A stretch of 64,000 bases of DNA from Acidobacteriota bacterium (GCA_028874215.1 JAPPLF010000066.1:62001-126000), one strand, 5' to 3'. Positions 48,896-59,216 are shown, counted from the stretch's first letter. A program made the numbers and translations. Notes: generated by a model not told the origin, from the letters alone.

Positions 48896-49366
48896 GTGAT
48901 TCGAATGAGCAAGGAGGCCGACTACGGAATCGTTCTGTTGACGCATTTTGCCGGTGGCGAGGGACTGACCTACAGTGCTCGAACACTTTCCGACGAAACC
49001 CGGATCCCGCTGCCCATGGTCAGCAAGATCCTCAAGGTCCTGACTCGGCAAGGAGTCCTGTCGTCCCGCCGCGGCGCCAAGGGGGGCTATAGTCTGGCAC
49101 TCAAGCCGGGGCGAATCTCGGTGGCGGACATCATCAACGTCATCGAGGGGCCCATTGCCATGACCGAGTGCATCGGGACCCCTGGCGAGTGCAAGCAGGA
49201 GCCGGTCTGCTGTATCCGGAGCAACTGGCAAGTGATCAATCAGGCGGTTCTGGACGCACTGGAGAGGATCAGTCTGCTGGACATGACATCGCCCCTCGCA
49301 GACTCGTTGGTCCCGCTGGAGGCGGGACGCGGGAACGAGTTGGACCCGCCGCAGGCCAGAGGCTGA
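48896..49366 (+). CDS. Rrf2-family Fe-S-sensing transcription regulator (SufR/IscR-like)
   Basis: A 156-residue winged-helix regulator heading the suf operon. The N-terminus [19 protein letters not shown] and the recognition helix region [18 protein letters not shown] match the family. Cysteines C92, C99, C105 and C106 lie where IscR binds its [2Fe-2S] cluster (C92, C98, C104), so it probably senses cluster supply and controls suf. The GTG at 48896 is chosen for its ribosome site and family N-terminus. Confidence 0.9.
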   Translation: MIRMSKEADYGIVLLTHFAGGEGLTYSARTLSDETRIPLPMVSKILKVLTRQGVLSSRRGAKGGYSLALKPGRISVADIINVIEGPIAMTECIGTPGECKQEPVCCIRSNWQVINQAVLDALERISLLDMTSPLADSLVPLEAGRGNELDPPQARG

Positions 49367-49416
49367 ATACCGGGAAGGATTGCCGGAACGACCATCGTCG
49401 GCGAGAGAGGAATCCC

Positions 49417-50874
49417 ATGCCTACTGAGATGGAACAGTTGCAGGATCTGGCGGCGGAGGAATACAAGTACGGCTTCTACACCGATGTGGAGACCGACGAA
49501 GTTCCTCCCGGCCTGGACGAAAACACCATCGGGTTGATTGCCTCCAAGAAGGAGGAGCCCGAGTGGATGCTCCAGTGGCGGCTCAGGGCCTATCGCCGCT
49601 GGCGGAAGATGGCGGAGCCCGAGTGGCCCAATGTCCACTATCCCCCCATCGACTACCAGGACATCGTCTACTATTCGGCTCCCAAGTCCAACGGCGACGG
49701 CCCCAAGAGCCTGGACGACATCGACCCGGAGATCCGCGCCACCTACGAAAAACTGGGCATACCTCTGCGGGAGCAGGAAATGCTGGCCGGAGTCACGGAG
49801 GTGGCCGTGGATGCCGTCTTCGACAGCGTCTCGGTGGCCACGACCTTCAAGGAGAAGCTCTCGGAACTGGGAATCATCTTCTGTTCGTTCAGCGAAGCCA
49901 TTCAGGAGCATCCGGAACTGATTCGACGCTATCTGGGGACGGTGGTGCCCCACACCGACAATTTCTTTGCGGCCTTGAACTCGGCCGTCTTCACCGACGG
50001 TTCCTTCGTGTACGTTCCCAAAGGCGTCCGCTGTCCCATGGAGCTCTCCACCTACTTCCGCATCAATGCCGCCAAGACCGGCCAGTTCGAGCGCACGCTG
50101 ATCGTCGCCGACGAGGGGTCCTACGTCAGCTATCTCGAGGGTTGCACGGCCCCCATGAGAGACGAGAACCAGCTCCACGCGGCGGTGGTGGAGCTGGTGG
50201 CGCTGGACAATGCCGAGATCAAGTACTCCACCATTCAGAATTGGTACCCGGGAGACAAGAACGGCAAGGGCGGCATCTACAATTTCGTCACCAAGCGGGG
50301 CAAGTGCCAGGGCGTCAATTCCAAGATCTCATGGACGCAGGTGGAGACAGGATCGGCAATTACCTGGAAATATCCGAGCTGCATCCTGCTGGGCGACAAT
50401 TCCGTGGGGGAGTTCTACTCGGTGGCCCTGACCAACAACCGGCAGCAGGCGGATACCGGGACGAAGATGATCCACATCGGCAAGAACACCAGGAGCAACA
50501 TCGTCTCCAAGGGGATTTCGGCCGGCCATGGACAGAATACCTACCGGGGCCTGGTCCGGATCGGCTCCGGCGCCGAAAGGGCCCGCAACTATACCCAGTG
50601 CGATTCCATGTTGATGGGGGACGAGTGTGGAGCCCATACCTTCCCCTATATCGAGGTGAACAACAGCAGCGCCCACATGGAGCACGAGGCGTCGACCTCA
50701 AAGATCGGAGAGGATCAGATCTTCTATTGCCAGCAGCGGGGACTTTCGGCGGAGGACGCCGTCTCCATGATCGTCAATGGCTTCTGCAAGAAGGTCATCA
50801 AGGAACTGCCGATGGAATTTGCCGTCGAGGCCCAGAAACTGTTGTCCATCAGCCTCGAAGGAAGCGTCGGGTAA
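49417..50874 (+). CDS. sufB: Fe-S cluster assembly scaffold SufB
   Basis: Core subunit of the SufBC2D complex on which new clusters form. The 485-residue protein has the long N-terminal region, [20 protein letters not shown] and [18 protein letters not shown], and the beta-helix with [19 protein letters not shown] near the C-terminus. ATG at 49417 with AGAGAGGAA upstream; the earlier in-frame sequence overlaps the regulator. Confidence 0.97.
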   Translation: MPTEMEQLQDLAAEEYKYGFYTDVETDEVPPGLDENTIGLIASKKEEPEWMLQWRLRAYRRWRKMAEPEWPNVHYPPIDYQDIVYYSAPKSNGDGPKSLDDIDPEIRATYEKLGIPLREQEMLAGVTEVAVDAVFDSVSVATTFKEKLSELGIIFCSFSEAIQEHPELIRRYLGTVVPHTDNFFAALNSAVFTDGSFVYVPKGVRCPMELSTYFRINAAKTGQFERTLIVADEGSYVSYLEGCTAPMRDENQLHAAVVELVALDNAEIKYSTIQNWYPGDKNGKGGIYNFVTKRGKCQGVNSKISWTQVETGSAITWKYPSCILLGDNSVGEFYSVALTNNRQQADTGTKMIHIGKNTRSNIVSKGISAGHGQNTYRGLVRIGSGAERARNYTQCDSMLMGDECGAHTFPYIEVNNSSAHMEHEASTSKIGEDQIFYCQQRGLSAEDAVSMIVNGFCKKVIKELPMEFAVEAQKLLSISLEGSVG

Positions 50875-50932
50875 ACCGCCGCGCCGCCAATCCATCAAGC
50901 CGCGAGGCTCCTGAACTCAGGAAGGGAATCCA

Positions 50933-51697
50933 ATGCTCGAAATCAGTGATCTGCATGTGAGATCGGGGGATACGAAGATCCTGAAGGGTGTGGATCTTAC
51001 GGTCCGCAAGGGAGAGATCCACTCCATCATGGGGCCCAACGGGTCCGGGAAGAGCACCTTGGCCCAAGTGTTGGCCGGCCGGGAAGACTACGAGGTCACT
51101 CGGGGATCGATCGCCTACAAGGGCGAAGACCTGTTGGAGTGCTCACCGGAAGAGCGGGCCCAGGCGGGGATATTCCTGGCCTTTCAATACCCGGTGGAGA
51201 TTCCCGGAGTGAGCAACACCTATTTCTTGAGGGCCGCCCTCAACTCGATCCGGGTCAGCCGCTCCCAGGAGGAGGTCGACGCCCTGGATTTCCTCAAGCT
51301 GGTCCGTGACAAGACCCGGCTTCTGAAGATGGACGAGAGCCTCCTGACCCGGCCGGTGAACGAGGGTTTCTCGGGCGGCGAGAAAAAACGCAACGAGGTC
51401 TTCCAGATGGCGGTCCTGGAACCGGACCTCTGCATCATGGATGAAACCGATTCGGGGCTGGATATCGACGCGCTGAAGGTCGTCGCCCACGGTGTCAACG
51501 CCATGAGGTCGTCCGAGCGGGCCATCATCGTCGTGACCCATTACCAGCGTCTGCTCAATTACATCGTCCCCGACTTCGTCCATGTCCTGGCCCGCGGCCG
51601 CATCGTCCGGTCGGGGGGCAAGGAGTTGGCTCTGGAACTGGAAGAAAGAGGGTACGCCGGCCTGGAGCAGAACCGGCCGCGGGCGGTGGCGGGCTAG
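50933..51697 (+). CDS. sufC: Fe-S cluster assembly ATPase SufC
   Basis: ABC-type ATPase of the Suf complex, 254 residues. Walker A GPNGSGKSTLAQ, the SufC-specific FLAFQYPVEIPGVSN, the signature SGGEKKRNE and Walker B LCIMDETDSGLDID are present. It is soluble and pairs with SufB and SufD, not with a membrane permease. Confidence 0.97.
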   Translation: MLEISDLHVRSGDTKILKGVDLTVRKGEIHSIMGPNGSGKSTLAQVLAGREDYEVTRGSIAYKGEDLLECSPEERAQAGIFLAFQYPVEIPGVSNTYFLRAALNSIRVSRSQEEVDALDFLKLVRDKTRLLKMDESLLTRPVNEGFSGGEKKRNEVFQMAVLEPDLCIMDETDSGLDIDALKVVAHGVNAMRSSERAIIVVTHYQRLLNYIVPDFVHVLARGRIVRSGGKELALELEERGYAGLEQNRPRAVAG

Positions 51698-51721
51698 CCC
51701 GCAATCGAGGCACGAATCGAA

Positions 51722-53065
51722 ATGAAGGTCGCACGAAAGTCCCTGGACTCCTACCTGGAACGATTCAACCGGCTGGACGATGCGGCGTCGGACAGTCCCG
51801 CCTGGTTGTCCCGGCTGCGCCGGGAAGCCATGTTGCGTTTCGCCGAGACGGGTTTTCCCACCATTGCCGATGAGGATTGGCGTTATACCAACGTCGCCCG
51901 TTTGGCGGCCACCTCTTATGAGACCGCTCCCGCGCCTTCTCCGGACGGACACTGGCGGACGGAGTCCCTGGCGGCCGGGGGCCAGGGCGGCGTCCGTTGC
52001 GTCTTCCTGAATGGACGATACTGCGCCGAGTTGTCCCACGTGGACGAGAGGGAGAGCCGGGTCCGGGTCGGCTCCCTGGCGTCCATTCTTCGGGAATGTC
52101 CCGAAGAGGTCGAGGCTCATCTGGCCCGGTATGTGGAGGCTGACCGCCATCCGTTCGTCACTCTCAACACGGCGTTCATTGAAGACGGAGCAGTGGTTCG
52201 GGTCTCCGCCGGATCCCGGATCCCGGATCCCATCCATCTCGTTTTTCTTTCCACCGGCAACGGCGGGCCGGCATTCGTGACGCATCCGCGGAATCTGATC
52301 CTGGTGGGCGCCGGGAGCGAATGCTCGGTGGTCGAGCACTACCTGGGAGTTGGAGACAAGTCCTATTTCAGCAATCCCGTCACCGAGGTGGCGGTGGGCG
52401 AGAACGCCAACCTGGATCACTATCGGCTGCAGGAGGAGAGTCCCGCCGCACACCATGTCTCGACCCTGGAGATCCGGCAGGAATCCAATAGTGTGGCTCG
52501 CACCATGTCGGCAGACGTGGGAGGCCGGCTGACACGCAACGACCTGAACGTGTTTCTCGGGGGCGAGGGGGCGGACGCAAAGCTTGACGGAATCTTTGTC
52601 GTTTCCGGCGAGCAGTTGGTGGACAACCACACCCGGATCGAGCACGCCGCTCCCCATTGCGGCAGCCGTGAGATTTACAAGGGCATTCTGGGCGATCGAT
52701 CCCGGGGAGTGTTCCGGGGCCGCATCGTGGTCCATCCGGGAGCCCAAAAGACCGACTCGGTGCAGACCAACAACAATCTGCTGTTGTCCGACCGGGCCTT
52801 GGTGAACACGAAGCCCCAACTGGAGATCTACGCCGACGAAGTCAAGTGCACCCATGGCGCCACCATCGGCCAGCTCGACCAGGAAGCCATCTTCTACATG
52901 CGGTCGCGAGGCATCGATGAAGACATGGTCCGAAGCATTCTGACCTACGGTTTCGCCGAAGATGTGATCCGCCGCGTCCGGCTGCCCGGCCTCCGGAATC
53001 GACTCAGCTCCCTGCTCTTCGACCGGCTGCCGCAAGGTGTTTTTTTGAGGAAGGCGCTGACGTGA
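51722..53065 (+). CDS. sufD: Fe-S cluster assembly protein SufD
   Basis: SufB-related partner subunit. The 447-residue protein has the N-terminal helical region with DEDWRYTNVARLA and the beta-helix core ending in KCTHGATIGQLDQEAIFYMRSRGID, diagnostic of SufD. The stop overlaps the sufS GTG start (GTGA). Confidence 0.95.
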   Translation: MKVARKSLDSYLERFNRLDDAASDSPAWLSRLRREAMLRFAETGFPTIADEDWRYTNVARLAATSYETAPAPSPDGHWRTESLAAGGQGGVRCVFLNGRYCAELSHVDERESRVRVGSLASILRECPEEVEAHLARYVEADRHPFVTLNTAFIEDGAVVRVSAGSRIPDPIHLVFLSTGNGGPAFVTHPRNLILVGAGSECSVVEHYLGVGDKSYFSNPVTEVAVGENANLDHYRLQEESPAAHHVSTLEIRQESNSVARTMSADVGGRLTRNDLNVFLGGEGADAKLDGIFVVSGEQLVDNHTRIEHAAPHCGSREIYKGILGDRSRGVFRGRIVVHPGAQKTDSVQTNNNLLLSDRALVNTKPQLEIYADEVKCTHGATIGQLDQEAIFYMRSRGIDEDMVRSILTYGFAEDVIRRVRLPGLRNRLSSLLFDRLPQGVFLRKALT

Positions 53066-54327
53066 GCTTCAGCACAACCGCCCGAAACCATCGCCGGCGC
53101 GTGTCCGGAGGGCTGAATCCGGGACGCATCCGCCGGGATTTCCCGATCCTCTCCCGGAAGGTTCACGGCAAGCCGCTGGCCTACCTGGACAATGCGGCCA
53201 CCAGCCAGAAACCGCAGCAGGTCATCGATGCGGTGAGCCGCTACTATTCCCGCACCAACGCCAACATTCAGCGGGGGGTCCATCTTTTGAGCGTCCGCGC
53301 GACGGACGCCTATGAGGCGACCCGTGAGAGAGTGCAGCGGTTCGTCAACGCCACGCGGGCGGAAGAGATCGTCTTCGTCCGGAGCACGACCGAGGGCATC
53401 AATCTGGTGGCTCAGACCGCCGGACGGAGCCTTCTGAACCCGGGTGACGAGGTCATCGTTTCCCAAATGGAGCACCATTCCAATATCGTTCCCTGGCAGA
53501 TGCTCTGCCAGGAAAAGGGCGCCCGGCTTCGGGTCATTCCCGTCTCCGGCCAGGGTGAGATGCTTCTGGACGAGTACGAGAAGTTGTTGAACCCTCGCAC
53601 CCGGATCGTCGCGGTGACCCATGTGTCCAACGTTCTCGGGACCATCAACCCGGTGCGGAAAATGGTCGAAATGGCGCATGGGCACGGGGCCCTCGTCCTT
53701 CTGGACGGGGCGCAGGCGGCGCCGCACCTGAAGGTGGACGTGCAGGAACTGGATTGCGATTTCTATTGCTTCTCAGGACACAAGGTCTACGGCCCCACCG
53801 GCATCGGCATCCTTTACGGCAAATGGAAACATCTGGAATCCATGCCTCCCTATCAGGGAGGAGGGGAGATGATCCGTTCCGTCTCCTTCGAGAAGACGAC
53901 GTACAACGAACCTCCGCACAAGTTCGAGGGGGGGACGCCCAATATCGCCGGCGTCGTCGCGCTGGCCGCGGCGCTGGATTATCTGGAGAATCTGGGCCTC
54001 GATCGCATTGAGGCCTACGAGAACGAGCTTTTGGAGTACGCAACTTCCCGGCTTTCCCAGGTTCCCGGACTGCGCCTGATCGGCACCGCGCCGTCAAAGG
54101 CGGCCGTGCTCTCCTTCGTTCTGGACGAAATCCATCCTCACGACATGGGCACCATTCTGGATCTGGAGGGGGTGGCGATTCGGACCGGCCATCACTGTGC
54201 CCAGCCTCTGATGGATTACTATGGGCTCCCGGCCACGGCGCGGGCGTCGCTGGCGTTCTACAACACGCGGGAAGAGATCGATGCCATGTGCCGAGGCCTC
54301 AGGAAGGTGATCGAGGTGTTTGAGTGA
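53062..54327 (+). CDS. sufS: Cysteine desulfurase SufS
   Basis: PLP enzyme that takes sulfur from cysteine for cluster assembly. The cofactor lysine is K241 in SGHKVYGPTG and the persulfide cysteine C379 in RTGHHCAQPLM, the short-loop arrangement of class II (SufS) enzymes. 421 residues. SufU immediately downstream is the likely sulfur acceptor. Confidence 0.96.
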   Translation: MSFSTTARNHRRRVSGGLNPGRIRRDFPILSRKVHGKPLAYLDNAATSQKPQQVIDAVSRYYSRTNANIQRGVHLLSVRATDAYEATRERVQRFVNATRAEEIVFVRSTTEGINLVAQTAGRSLLNPGDEVIVSQMEHHSNIVPWQMLCQEKGARLRVIPVSGQGEMLLDEYEKLLNPRTRIVAVTHVSNVLGTINPVRKMVEMAHGHGALVLLDGAQAAPHLKVDVQELDCDFYCFSGHKVYGPTGIGILYGKWKHLESMPPYQGGGEMIRSVSFEKTTYNEPPHKFEGGTPNIAGVVALAAALDYLENLGLDRIEAYENELLEYATSRLSQVPGLRLIGTAPSKAAVLSFVLDEIHPHDMGTILDLEGVAIRTGHHCAQPLMDYYGLPATARASLAFYNTREEIDAMCRGLRKVIEVFE

Positions 54328-54782
54328 TGCCGGACCTGAGCGCCCTCTACCAGGAGGTCATCCTGGATCACAACCGGCGGCCTCGGAATTTCGCTGTTCT
54401 GGAGGGCGCGGATCATCAGTCGGAAGGCTTCAATCCCCTCTGCGGCGACCGGGTCACCGTATATGTCAAGTTGAAGGGCTCCGTCGTCGTCGACGTCTCG
54501 TTTCAGGGTTCGGGGTGCGCCATCTCCATGGCATCCGCCTCGATAATGACCGAGAGCCTGAAGGGGAAAAAACTGGAGGAAGTCGAGGCGTTGTTCAAGC
54601 GTTTTCACCAACTGGTGACCGGGAAGCTCGATTCGGAAGATCATTTCGAACCGGATCTGGGCAAATTGGTGGTGTTTGAAGGGATCAGCCGTTATCCGGT
54701 TCGGGTGAAATGCGCCACCTTGACCTGGCATGCATTGCGGGCGGCGCTCGAAAAGAGAAACGAGGTCGTCTCGACTGAATAA
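54327..54782 (+). CDS. sufU: Sulfur-transfer protein SufU
   Basis: A 151-residue IscU-fold protein. Zinc/sulfur ligands are C39 and D41 (PLCGD), C64 (GSGCAIS) and C129 (VKCATLTW). The insertion before the third cysteine (GKLVVFEGISRYPVR) and lack of the LPPVK chaperone motif identify SufU, a zinc-dependent sulfur acceptor for SufS. The ATG at 54327 shares bases with the sufS stop. Confidence 0.94.
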   Translation: MPDLSALYQEVILDHNRRPRNFAVLEGADHQSEGFNPLCGDRVTVYVKLKGSVVVDVSFQGSGCAISMASASIMTESLKGKKLEEVEALFKRFHQLVTGKLDSEDHFEPDLGKLVVFEGISRYPVRVKCATLTWHALRAALEKRNEVVSTE

Positions 54783-54813
54783 GACTCTCGCGGAGCGCCG
54801 CGGAGGGGGAACC

Positions 54814-55185
54814 ATGGCAGAAGAACCGAACCCGGAACCGGGTTTCCAGGCCGAAACGGAAAGTGGGACTGCTCCGGTGGGCGGCCCCATCCACGAAGAG
54901 GTGATTTCGGTCCTCAGGAGTTGTTACGATCCGGAGATTCCGGTGGATATCTACGAATTGGGTCTGATCTACGGAGTCGACGTCAACTCCGTTGGCGCTG
55001 TAGACATCAAGATGACCCTGACTTCGCCCAGCTGTCCGGTGGCCGAGTCGTTGCCGTTGGAGGTCGAGTCCAAAGTACGGACGCTTCCCGGTGTTGAAGA
55101 AGTCGCCGTAGAAATCGTCTGGGACCCGCCTTGGACCATGGAGAACATGTCCGAGGCGGCAAAACTTCAACTGGGCCTTCTCTAG
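54814..55185 (+). CDS. sufT: SufT / MIP18-family (DUF59) Fe-S maturation protein
   Basis: A 123-residue protein whose core EEVISVLRSCYDPEIPVDIYELGLIYGV and MTLTSPSCPVAESLP are DUF59 signatures. SufT helps deliver clusters to client proteins in other bacteria. The 25 N-terminal residues are acidic and variable. A GGAGGGGGA site precedes the ATG. Last gene of the suf operon. Confidence 0.93.
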   Translation: MAEEPNPEPGFQAETESGTAPVGGPIHEEVISVLRSCYDPEIPVDIYELGLIYGVDVNSVGAVDIKMTLTSPSCPVAESLPLEVESKVRTLPGVEEVAVEIVWDPPWTMENMSEAAKLQLGLL

Positions 55186-55342
55186 GAGTCTGCGCCGCAG
55201 GCTCCCGGGCTTCGGTTCCACCCGGAACTCAATCACCTGCAAGTGTCTTCGGGCGCCCTCCCGGACGCGCCCTCCCTCCCAACGTTCCGGCAGAGGCCAC
55301 CACGGCTCACGTTGCGGGGCGGGAGGGGTCCCGACGGGCTGC

Positions 55343-55351
55343 TGGTAGTAT
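55343..55351 (+). promoter_or_regulatory. Extended -10 element for glmS
   Basis: TGGTAGTAT, 12 bases before the glmS ATG; the transcript leader would be only about five to seven bases. A GAGGGA ribosome site overlaps the expected start point. The rest of the 178-base gap shows no riboswitch-like glmS ribozyme core that I can recognise. Confidence 0.4.
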
Positions 55352-55363
55352 TTTGAGGGAACG

Positions 55364-57190
55364 ATGTGTGGAATTATCTGCTACCTGGGGGATCGTCCCT
55401 CCCTGCCGATCCTGCTCAACGGCTTGAGAAGGCTGGAATACCGCGGCTACGACTCCAGCGGTGTCGCGGTGGCCGTGAATGAGAAGATTCACTGCCGGAA
55501 AGCGGTGGGGAAGATCTCGGATCTGGCGGGGCTTGTCGGGGACAAGTCCTGGACGGGTTGGGGCGGCATTGCCCACACCCGTTGGGCCACCCATGGGGTT
55601 CCCTCTCCCGAAAACGCTCATCCGCATGGCGACTGCCGGGACCGCATCTTCGTGGTGCACAACGGCATCATCGAGAACTACCGGCAGTTGCGGGAGGAGC
55701 TTCGGGACAAGGGACACCGGTTCCGCTCTTCCACCGATTCCGAGGTCCTGGCCCACCTGATCGAGGAATACTATCGAGGCGACCTGGAAGATGCGGTCAA
55801 TTCGGCCCTTCAACGTGTCGACGGGACCTACGGAATCGGTGTGATCTCCTCCGACAATCCTTCCCAGATCGTGGTCGCCCGGCTGGGCAGCCCCTTGATC
55901 CTGGGAATCCGGGACCGTGAGATCTTCGCCGCGTCGGACGCGGCGGCCCTGATGAGTCACACCCGGGAGGTGGCCTACCTCCATGACGGGGAGGTGGCGT
56001 TGCTGAAGCCCGGGAGCTACCGGATCCGAACTCTCAGCGGGATGCCCATGAATCGCTCCGTCCAGACCCTGGACTGGGACATGTCTTCCGCCGAGAAGAG
56101 GGGTTACCCCCACTTCATGCTCAAGGAGGTCCATGAGCAGCCCGAGGTGGTCGGAGAAGCCATCAGGGGAAGGCTGATCGAGGCGGAAGGACTGGCCAAG
56201 CTGGGCGGCGTGGAGCGAGTCTGGTCGCGCCTGAGGAACATGCGGCGGCTCATCATCCTGGCCTGTGGGACCTCCTATTATGCCGGCTTGTTGGGGCGTT
56301 ACGTCATCGAGAGCTGCACCAACTATCCTGTCGACGTCGATTTCGCTTCCGAGTTCCAGTACCGCAAGCTGAATCTGCAGGCGCGGACGGCGGTTCTGGC
56401 CATCAGCCAGTCGGGGGAGACGGCCGACATCCTGGCCGTGGTCCGCGAAGTCAAGCGGCGCGGAGCTCTCAGCCTGGGCCTCGTCAACGTGGTGGGCAGC
56501 ACGGTCGCCCGCCTGACCGACGCCGGAATCTACAATCACGCCGGCCCGGAAATCAGTGTCGCCTCCACCAAGGTTTTCGTCTCCCAGATCGCCATTCTCT
56601 ACCTGGTGGGCCTCCTGCTGGGCCGTCACCAGCAGATGTCGTTGAGCGAAGGCCAGGAATTCGTCCATGAGCTCCGGGCACTGCCCGGCAGGATGCGGTC
56701 CATGCTTGCGCAGGCGCCCGCCATTGAAGAAATCGCCCGCCGTTACGCCCGACATCGGAGCCTTCTCTATCTGGGAAGAAGATTCAGCTACCCGGTGGCG
56801 ATGGAGGGCGCCCTGAAGATGAAGGAGATCTCCTACCTGCACGCCGAGGGGTATGCCGCGGGAGAAATGAAACACGGACCTCTTGCCCTGGTGGACGAGA
56901 GTTTCCCGACCGTCTGCCTGGCGCCCCGCGACAGTGTCTATCGAAAGATGATCGGGAACATCCAGGAGATCAAGAGTCGCAACGGGCCGGTCATCGCGGT
57001 GGGGACGGAAGGAGACACCCACTTGGCGGAGCTGGCCGACGACCTCATCGAGATTCCGCAATGCGGGGAGATGTTCACGCCATTCCTGAGCGTGATCGCG
57101 CTCCAACTGCTGGCCTACTACGTGGCCGAAGAGCGAGGCTGCGACATCGACCGGCCCCGGAATCTGGCCAAGTCGGTCACGGTGCAGTAG
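55364..57190 (+). CDS. glmS: Glutamine-fructose-6-phosphate aminotransferase (isomerising)
   Basis: Makes glucosamine-6-phosphate from fructose-6-phosphate and glutamine, the entry to peptidoglycan and lipopolysaccharide amino sugars. The N-terminal nucleophile is C2 (MCGI), followed by HTRWATHG and HNGIIENY. Two SIS sugar domains follow (ACGTSYYAG; SQSGETADILA), and the C-terminus DRPRNLAKSVTVQ is canonical. 608 residues. Confidence 0.97.
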   Translation: MCGIICYLGDRPSLPILLNGLRRLEYRGYDSSGVAVAVNEKIHCRKAVGKISDLAGLVGDKSWTGWGGIAHTRWATHGVPSPENAHPHGDCRDRIFVVHNGIIENYRQLREELRDKGHRFRSSTDSEVLAHLIEEYYRGDLEDAVNSALQRVDGTYGIGVISSDNPSQIVVARLGSPLILGIRDREIFAASDAAALMSHTREVAYLHDGEVALLKPGSYRIRTLSGMPMNRSVQTLDWDMSSAEKRGYPHFMLKEVHEQPEVVGEAIRGRLIEAEGLAKLGGVERVWSRLRNMRRLIILACGTSYYAGLLGRYVIESCTNYPVDVDFASEFQYRKLNLQARTAVLAISQSGETADILAVVREVKRRGALSLGLVNVVGSTVARLTDAGIYNHAGPEISVASTKVFVSQIAILYLVGLLLGRHQQMSLSEGQEFVHELRALPGRMRSMLAQAPAIEEIARRYARHRSLLYLGRRFSYPVAMEGALKMKEISYLHAEGYAAGEMKHGPLALVDESFPTVCLAPRDSVYRKMIGNIQEIKSRNGPVIAVGTEGDTHLAELADDLIEIPQCGEMFTPFLSVIALQLLAYYVAEERGCDIDRPRNLAKSVTVQ

Positions 57191-57258
57191 TCGCCTGAGA
57201 CACCGGCGTCGGTGCAGGGGAGCAAATGGCGGGGACCGGCCGCGCCGGCCGATGCCGG

Positions 57259-59163
57259 CTAACCGGTTATGCGGTCCACCGTCTCCTGGTTGATGGTAAT
57301 GGCGTCGTCCCCGCGCAGGCGCTCCAGCGTGCCTTCCACATAGGCGTTGAAGTAGTCCGTGCGCTTCTTCTCCGTCAGCTCCTTCTCCAACTGACTCTTC
57401 TCGCGTTCGAACTGCTCCTGGTCCAGCGGCGTCTTCTCGGCGACCTGGAACACGAAGTACTTTCCGGTGACGAGTACCGGCGGAGCGACCTCTCCCTTCT
57501 CCAGCCGAAAGGCATGTTCGTGAACCTGCGGCGAGAATCGGAGGTTCTCGTCGATGGTGCCGCCCCGTTTGAAGAAAGGGGTCGTCATGACCTGCAATTC
57601 CCCTTCCTCCGTCAGTTTTTGGAACTCGCCACCGTCCTGGATCGCCTTGTGCATGGCGAAGGCATTCTCCCGAGCGGCTTCGTCGCCCTGGGTGGAGCGG
57701 TAGTCGGCGAGAACCTTTTCACGGATCTCTTCGAAAGGCGGCATGTGTCCGGGCCGGATTTCGATGAGCTGAGCCACCACGAAGGAACCGGCCGCCTCGT
57801 ACGGTTTCAGCGACTGGTTGTCCTGGAGATCGAAGATTTTCTGATTGAAGTCGTTCTTGACGGACAGGCCGGGAATGAAACCCCCGAGTTCGAAGTACTC
57901 CGATTCCTCAACCGCGAGACCGCGAGCGCTCGCCGCCTTCGCCAGATCCGGGTCCTCCGCCAGCTCTCCGGAGATTTTCTCCGCCAGGTCCTTGGCCTGG
58001 TCTTCCGCCTCCTGCCGCCGGGCTTCGTATTCGGCGATCGGACGCCGGGCATCGCCGTCGTGGTGCTCGGGATTGAAGGCGCCGAGGAGTATGTGGTAGC
58101 CGAAGGGGGTCACCACCAGATCGCTCAGCTCGCCGGGCTTCAACTCAAAAGCGGCCTTCTCGAACTCCGGCATCATTTTCCCTCGGCCGAAAAAGCCGAG
58201 GTCCCCGCCGGCCGCTGCCGAAACCGGGTCCTCGGAGTGCTCTCGAGCCAATTCCGCGAAATTCCCACCGGACCGAAGCTGTTGCAGGAGGCCCTGGGCC
58301 TTGGCCCTCGCCGGGGGTTCGTCTTCGGGGCTCCGCACCGAAACCAGAATATGGCTGACTCTCGCCTGGTCCGTGTCGGTGACGCGCTCCATTCGATCGC
58401 GGATCTGCTCTTCGGAGACGCTGACATTCTCAGGCTCGACGCCGACGGAAACGTAACGTATCCTGCGTTGCTCGCCGACCCGGTAATTCTCTTGCCGTTC
58501 GTCGAAATACTCCTTGAGTTTGTCGTCTTCGACGTTCCCCGGAGCCAACTGTTCCGGGTCGAAGCCCACGTACCGGAGCTTCACCTCCTGATTCCGCTTC
58601 AGAAACTCTCGCCGGACCTCGCCCGACGTGGGGAAGATCCCATCCGTCAGGATTCTGCGCAGCTTCTCCTGGGCAAGCTGTCTGCGGATGCTCTCCTCGA
58701 AATCCTGGGGCGCCCAGTTGTTGGCCCGCAAAATGGCGCGATAGCGATCGACGCCGATGAAATTCCCGTTTTCCTGGAATACGGGAGTCCTGGTGATGAA
58801 TCGAACGATTTCCTCCGAGGTCACGGCGATGCCCATCTGCCGTGCTTCGTGAAACGTTGCGTATTCGGCCACCAGTTGATCGAGCGCCTGTTGGCCCAGG
58901 CCCAACTGCTTGATGATGGCAGGGTCCTGCCGGTCCAGATTGTAGACGCGGCGGTAGGCTTCGAAGAGTTGGATGTAGTGTCTCCGGAATTCACCGGAGG
59001 TAATGACGTAATCGGCCACCTCGGCCGCGTGGGCGGAGGAAACGCCGGAACCGGTACCCGGGGTATCGACGAACAGGCCCACCATGCCGATGCCCAACCC
59101 GACGATGACCAGCCACAGGATCCATTTCAGACCTCGTCGCTTCTCTCGGAAAAAGGGTAGCAT
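57259..59163 (-). CDS. ppiD: PpiD-like membrane-anchored periplasmic folding factor (SurA-N and parvulin domains)
   Basis: A 634-residue protein with one N-terminal transmembrane helix (about 13-32), a SurA-like helical chaperone domain and a parvulin-type peptidyl-prolyl isomerase domain around residues 265-365 (VSHILVS...GGDLGFFGRGKMMPEFEKAAF..PFGYHILL). The long C-terminal half matches PpiD. It faces the periplasm and aids folding of exported and outer-membrane proteins. Convergent with glmS; divergent from mreB. Isomerase activity is not assured, as E. coli PpiD is nearly inactive. Confidence 0.87.
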   Translation of the reverse strand: MLPFFREKRRGLKWILWLVIVGLGIGMVGLFVDTPGTGSGVSSAHAAEVADYVITSGEFRRHYIQLFEAYRRVYNLDRQDPAIIKQLGLGQQALDQLVAEYATFHEARQMGIAVTSEEIVRFITRTPVFQENGNFIGVDRYRAILRANNWAPQDFEESIRRQLAQEKLRRILTDGIFPTSGEVRREFLKRNQEVKLRYVGFDPEQLAPGNVEDDKLKEYFDERQENYRVGEQRRIRYVSVGVEPENVSVSEEQIRDRMERVTDTDQARVSHILVSVRSPEDEPPARAKAQGLLQQLRSGGNFAELAREHSEDPVSAAAGGDLGFFGRGKMMPEFEKAAFELKPGELSDLVVTPFGYHILLGAFNPEHHDGDARRPIAEYEARRQEAEDQAKDLAEKISGELAEDPDLAKAASARGLAVEESEYFELGGFIPGLSVKNDFNQKIFDLQDNQSLKPYEAAGSFVVAQLIEIRPGHMPPFEEIREKVLADYRSTQGDEAARENAFAMHKAIQDGGEFQKLTEEGELQVMTTPFFKRGGTIDENLRFSPQVHEHAFRLEKGEVAPPVLVTGKYFVFQVAEKTPLDQEQFEREKSQLEKELTEKKRTDYFNAYVEGTLERLRGDDAITINQETVDRITG

Positions 59164-59207
59164 CCAGTCCTCCGTCAGCCCCCGAAACAGGTTTGCGTCA
59201 GTCGCCG

Positions 59208-59216
59208 ATTATAACA
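59208..59216 (-). promoter_or_regulatory. Extended -10 element for ppiD
   Basis: TGTTATAAT on the minus strand, a perfect -10 with the TGn extension; leader about 38 bases. No clear -35. Confidence 0.55.

Noticed and set aside
55186-55363. glmS riboswitch/ribozyme
   Set aside because: The 178-base gap shows no recognisable glmS ribozyme core and the likely transcript leader is only a few bases long.
57231-57258. Bidirectional terminator between glmS and ppiD
   Set aside because: Short GC-rich inverted repeats exist but without U-tracts on either side, so support is too weak to annotate.
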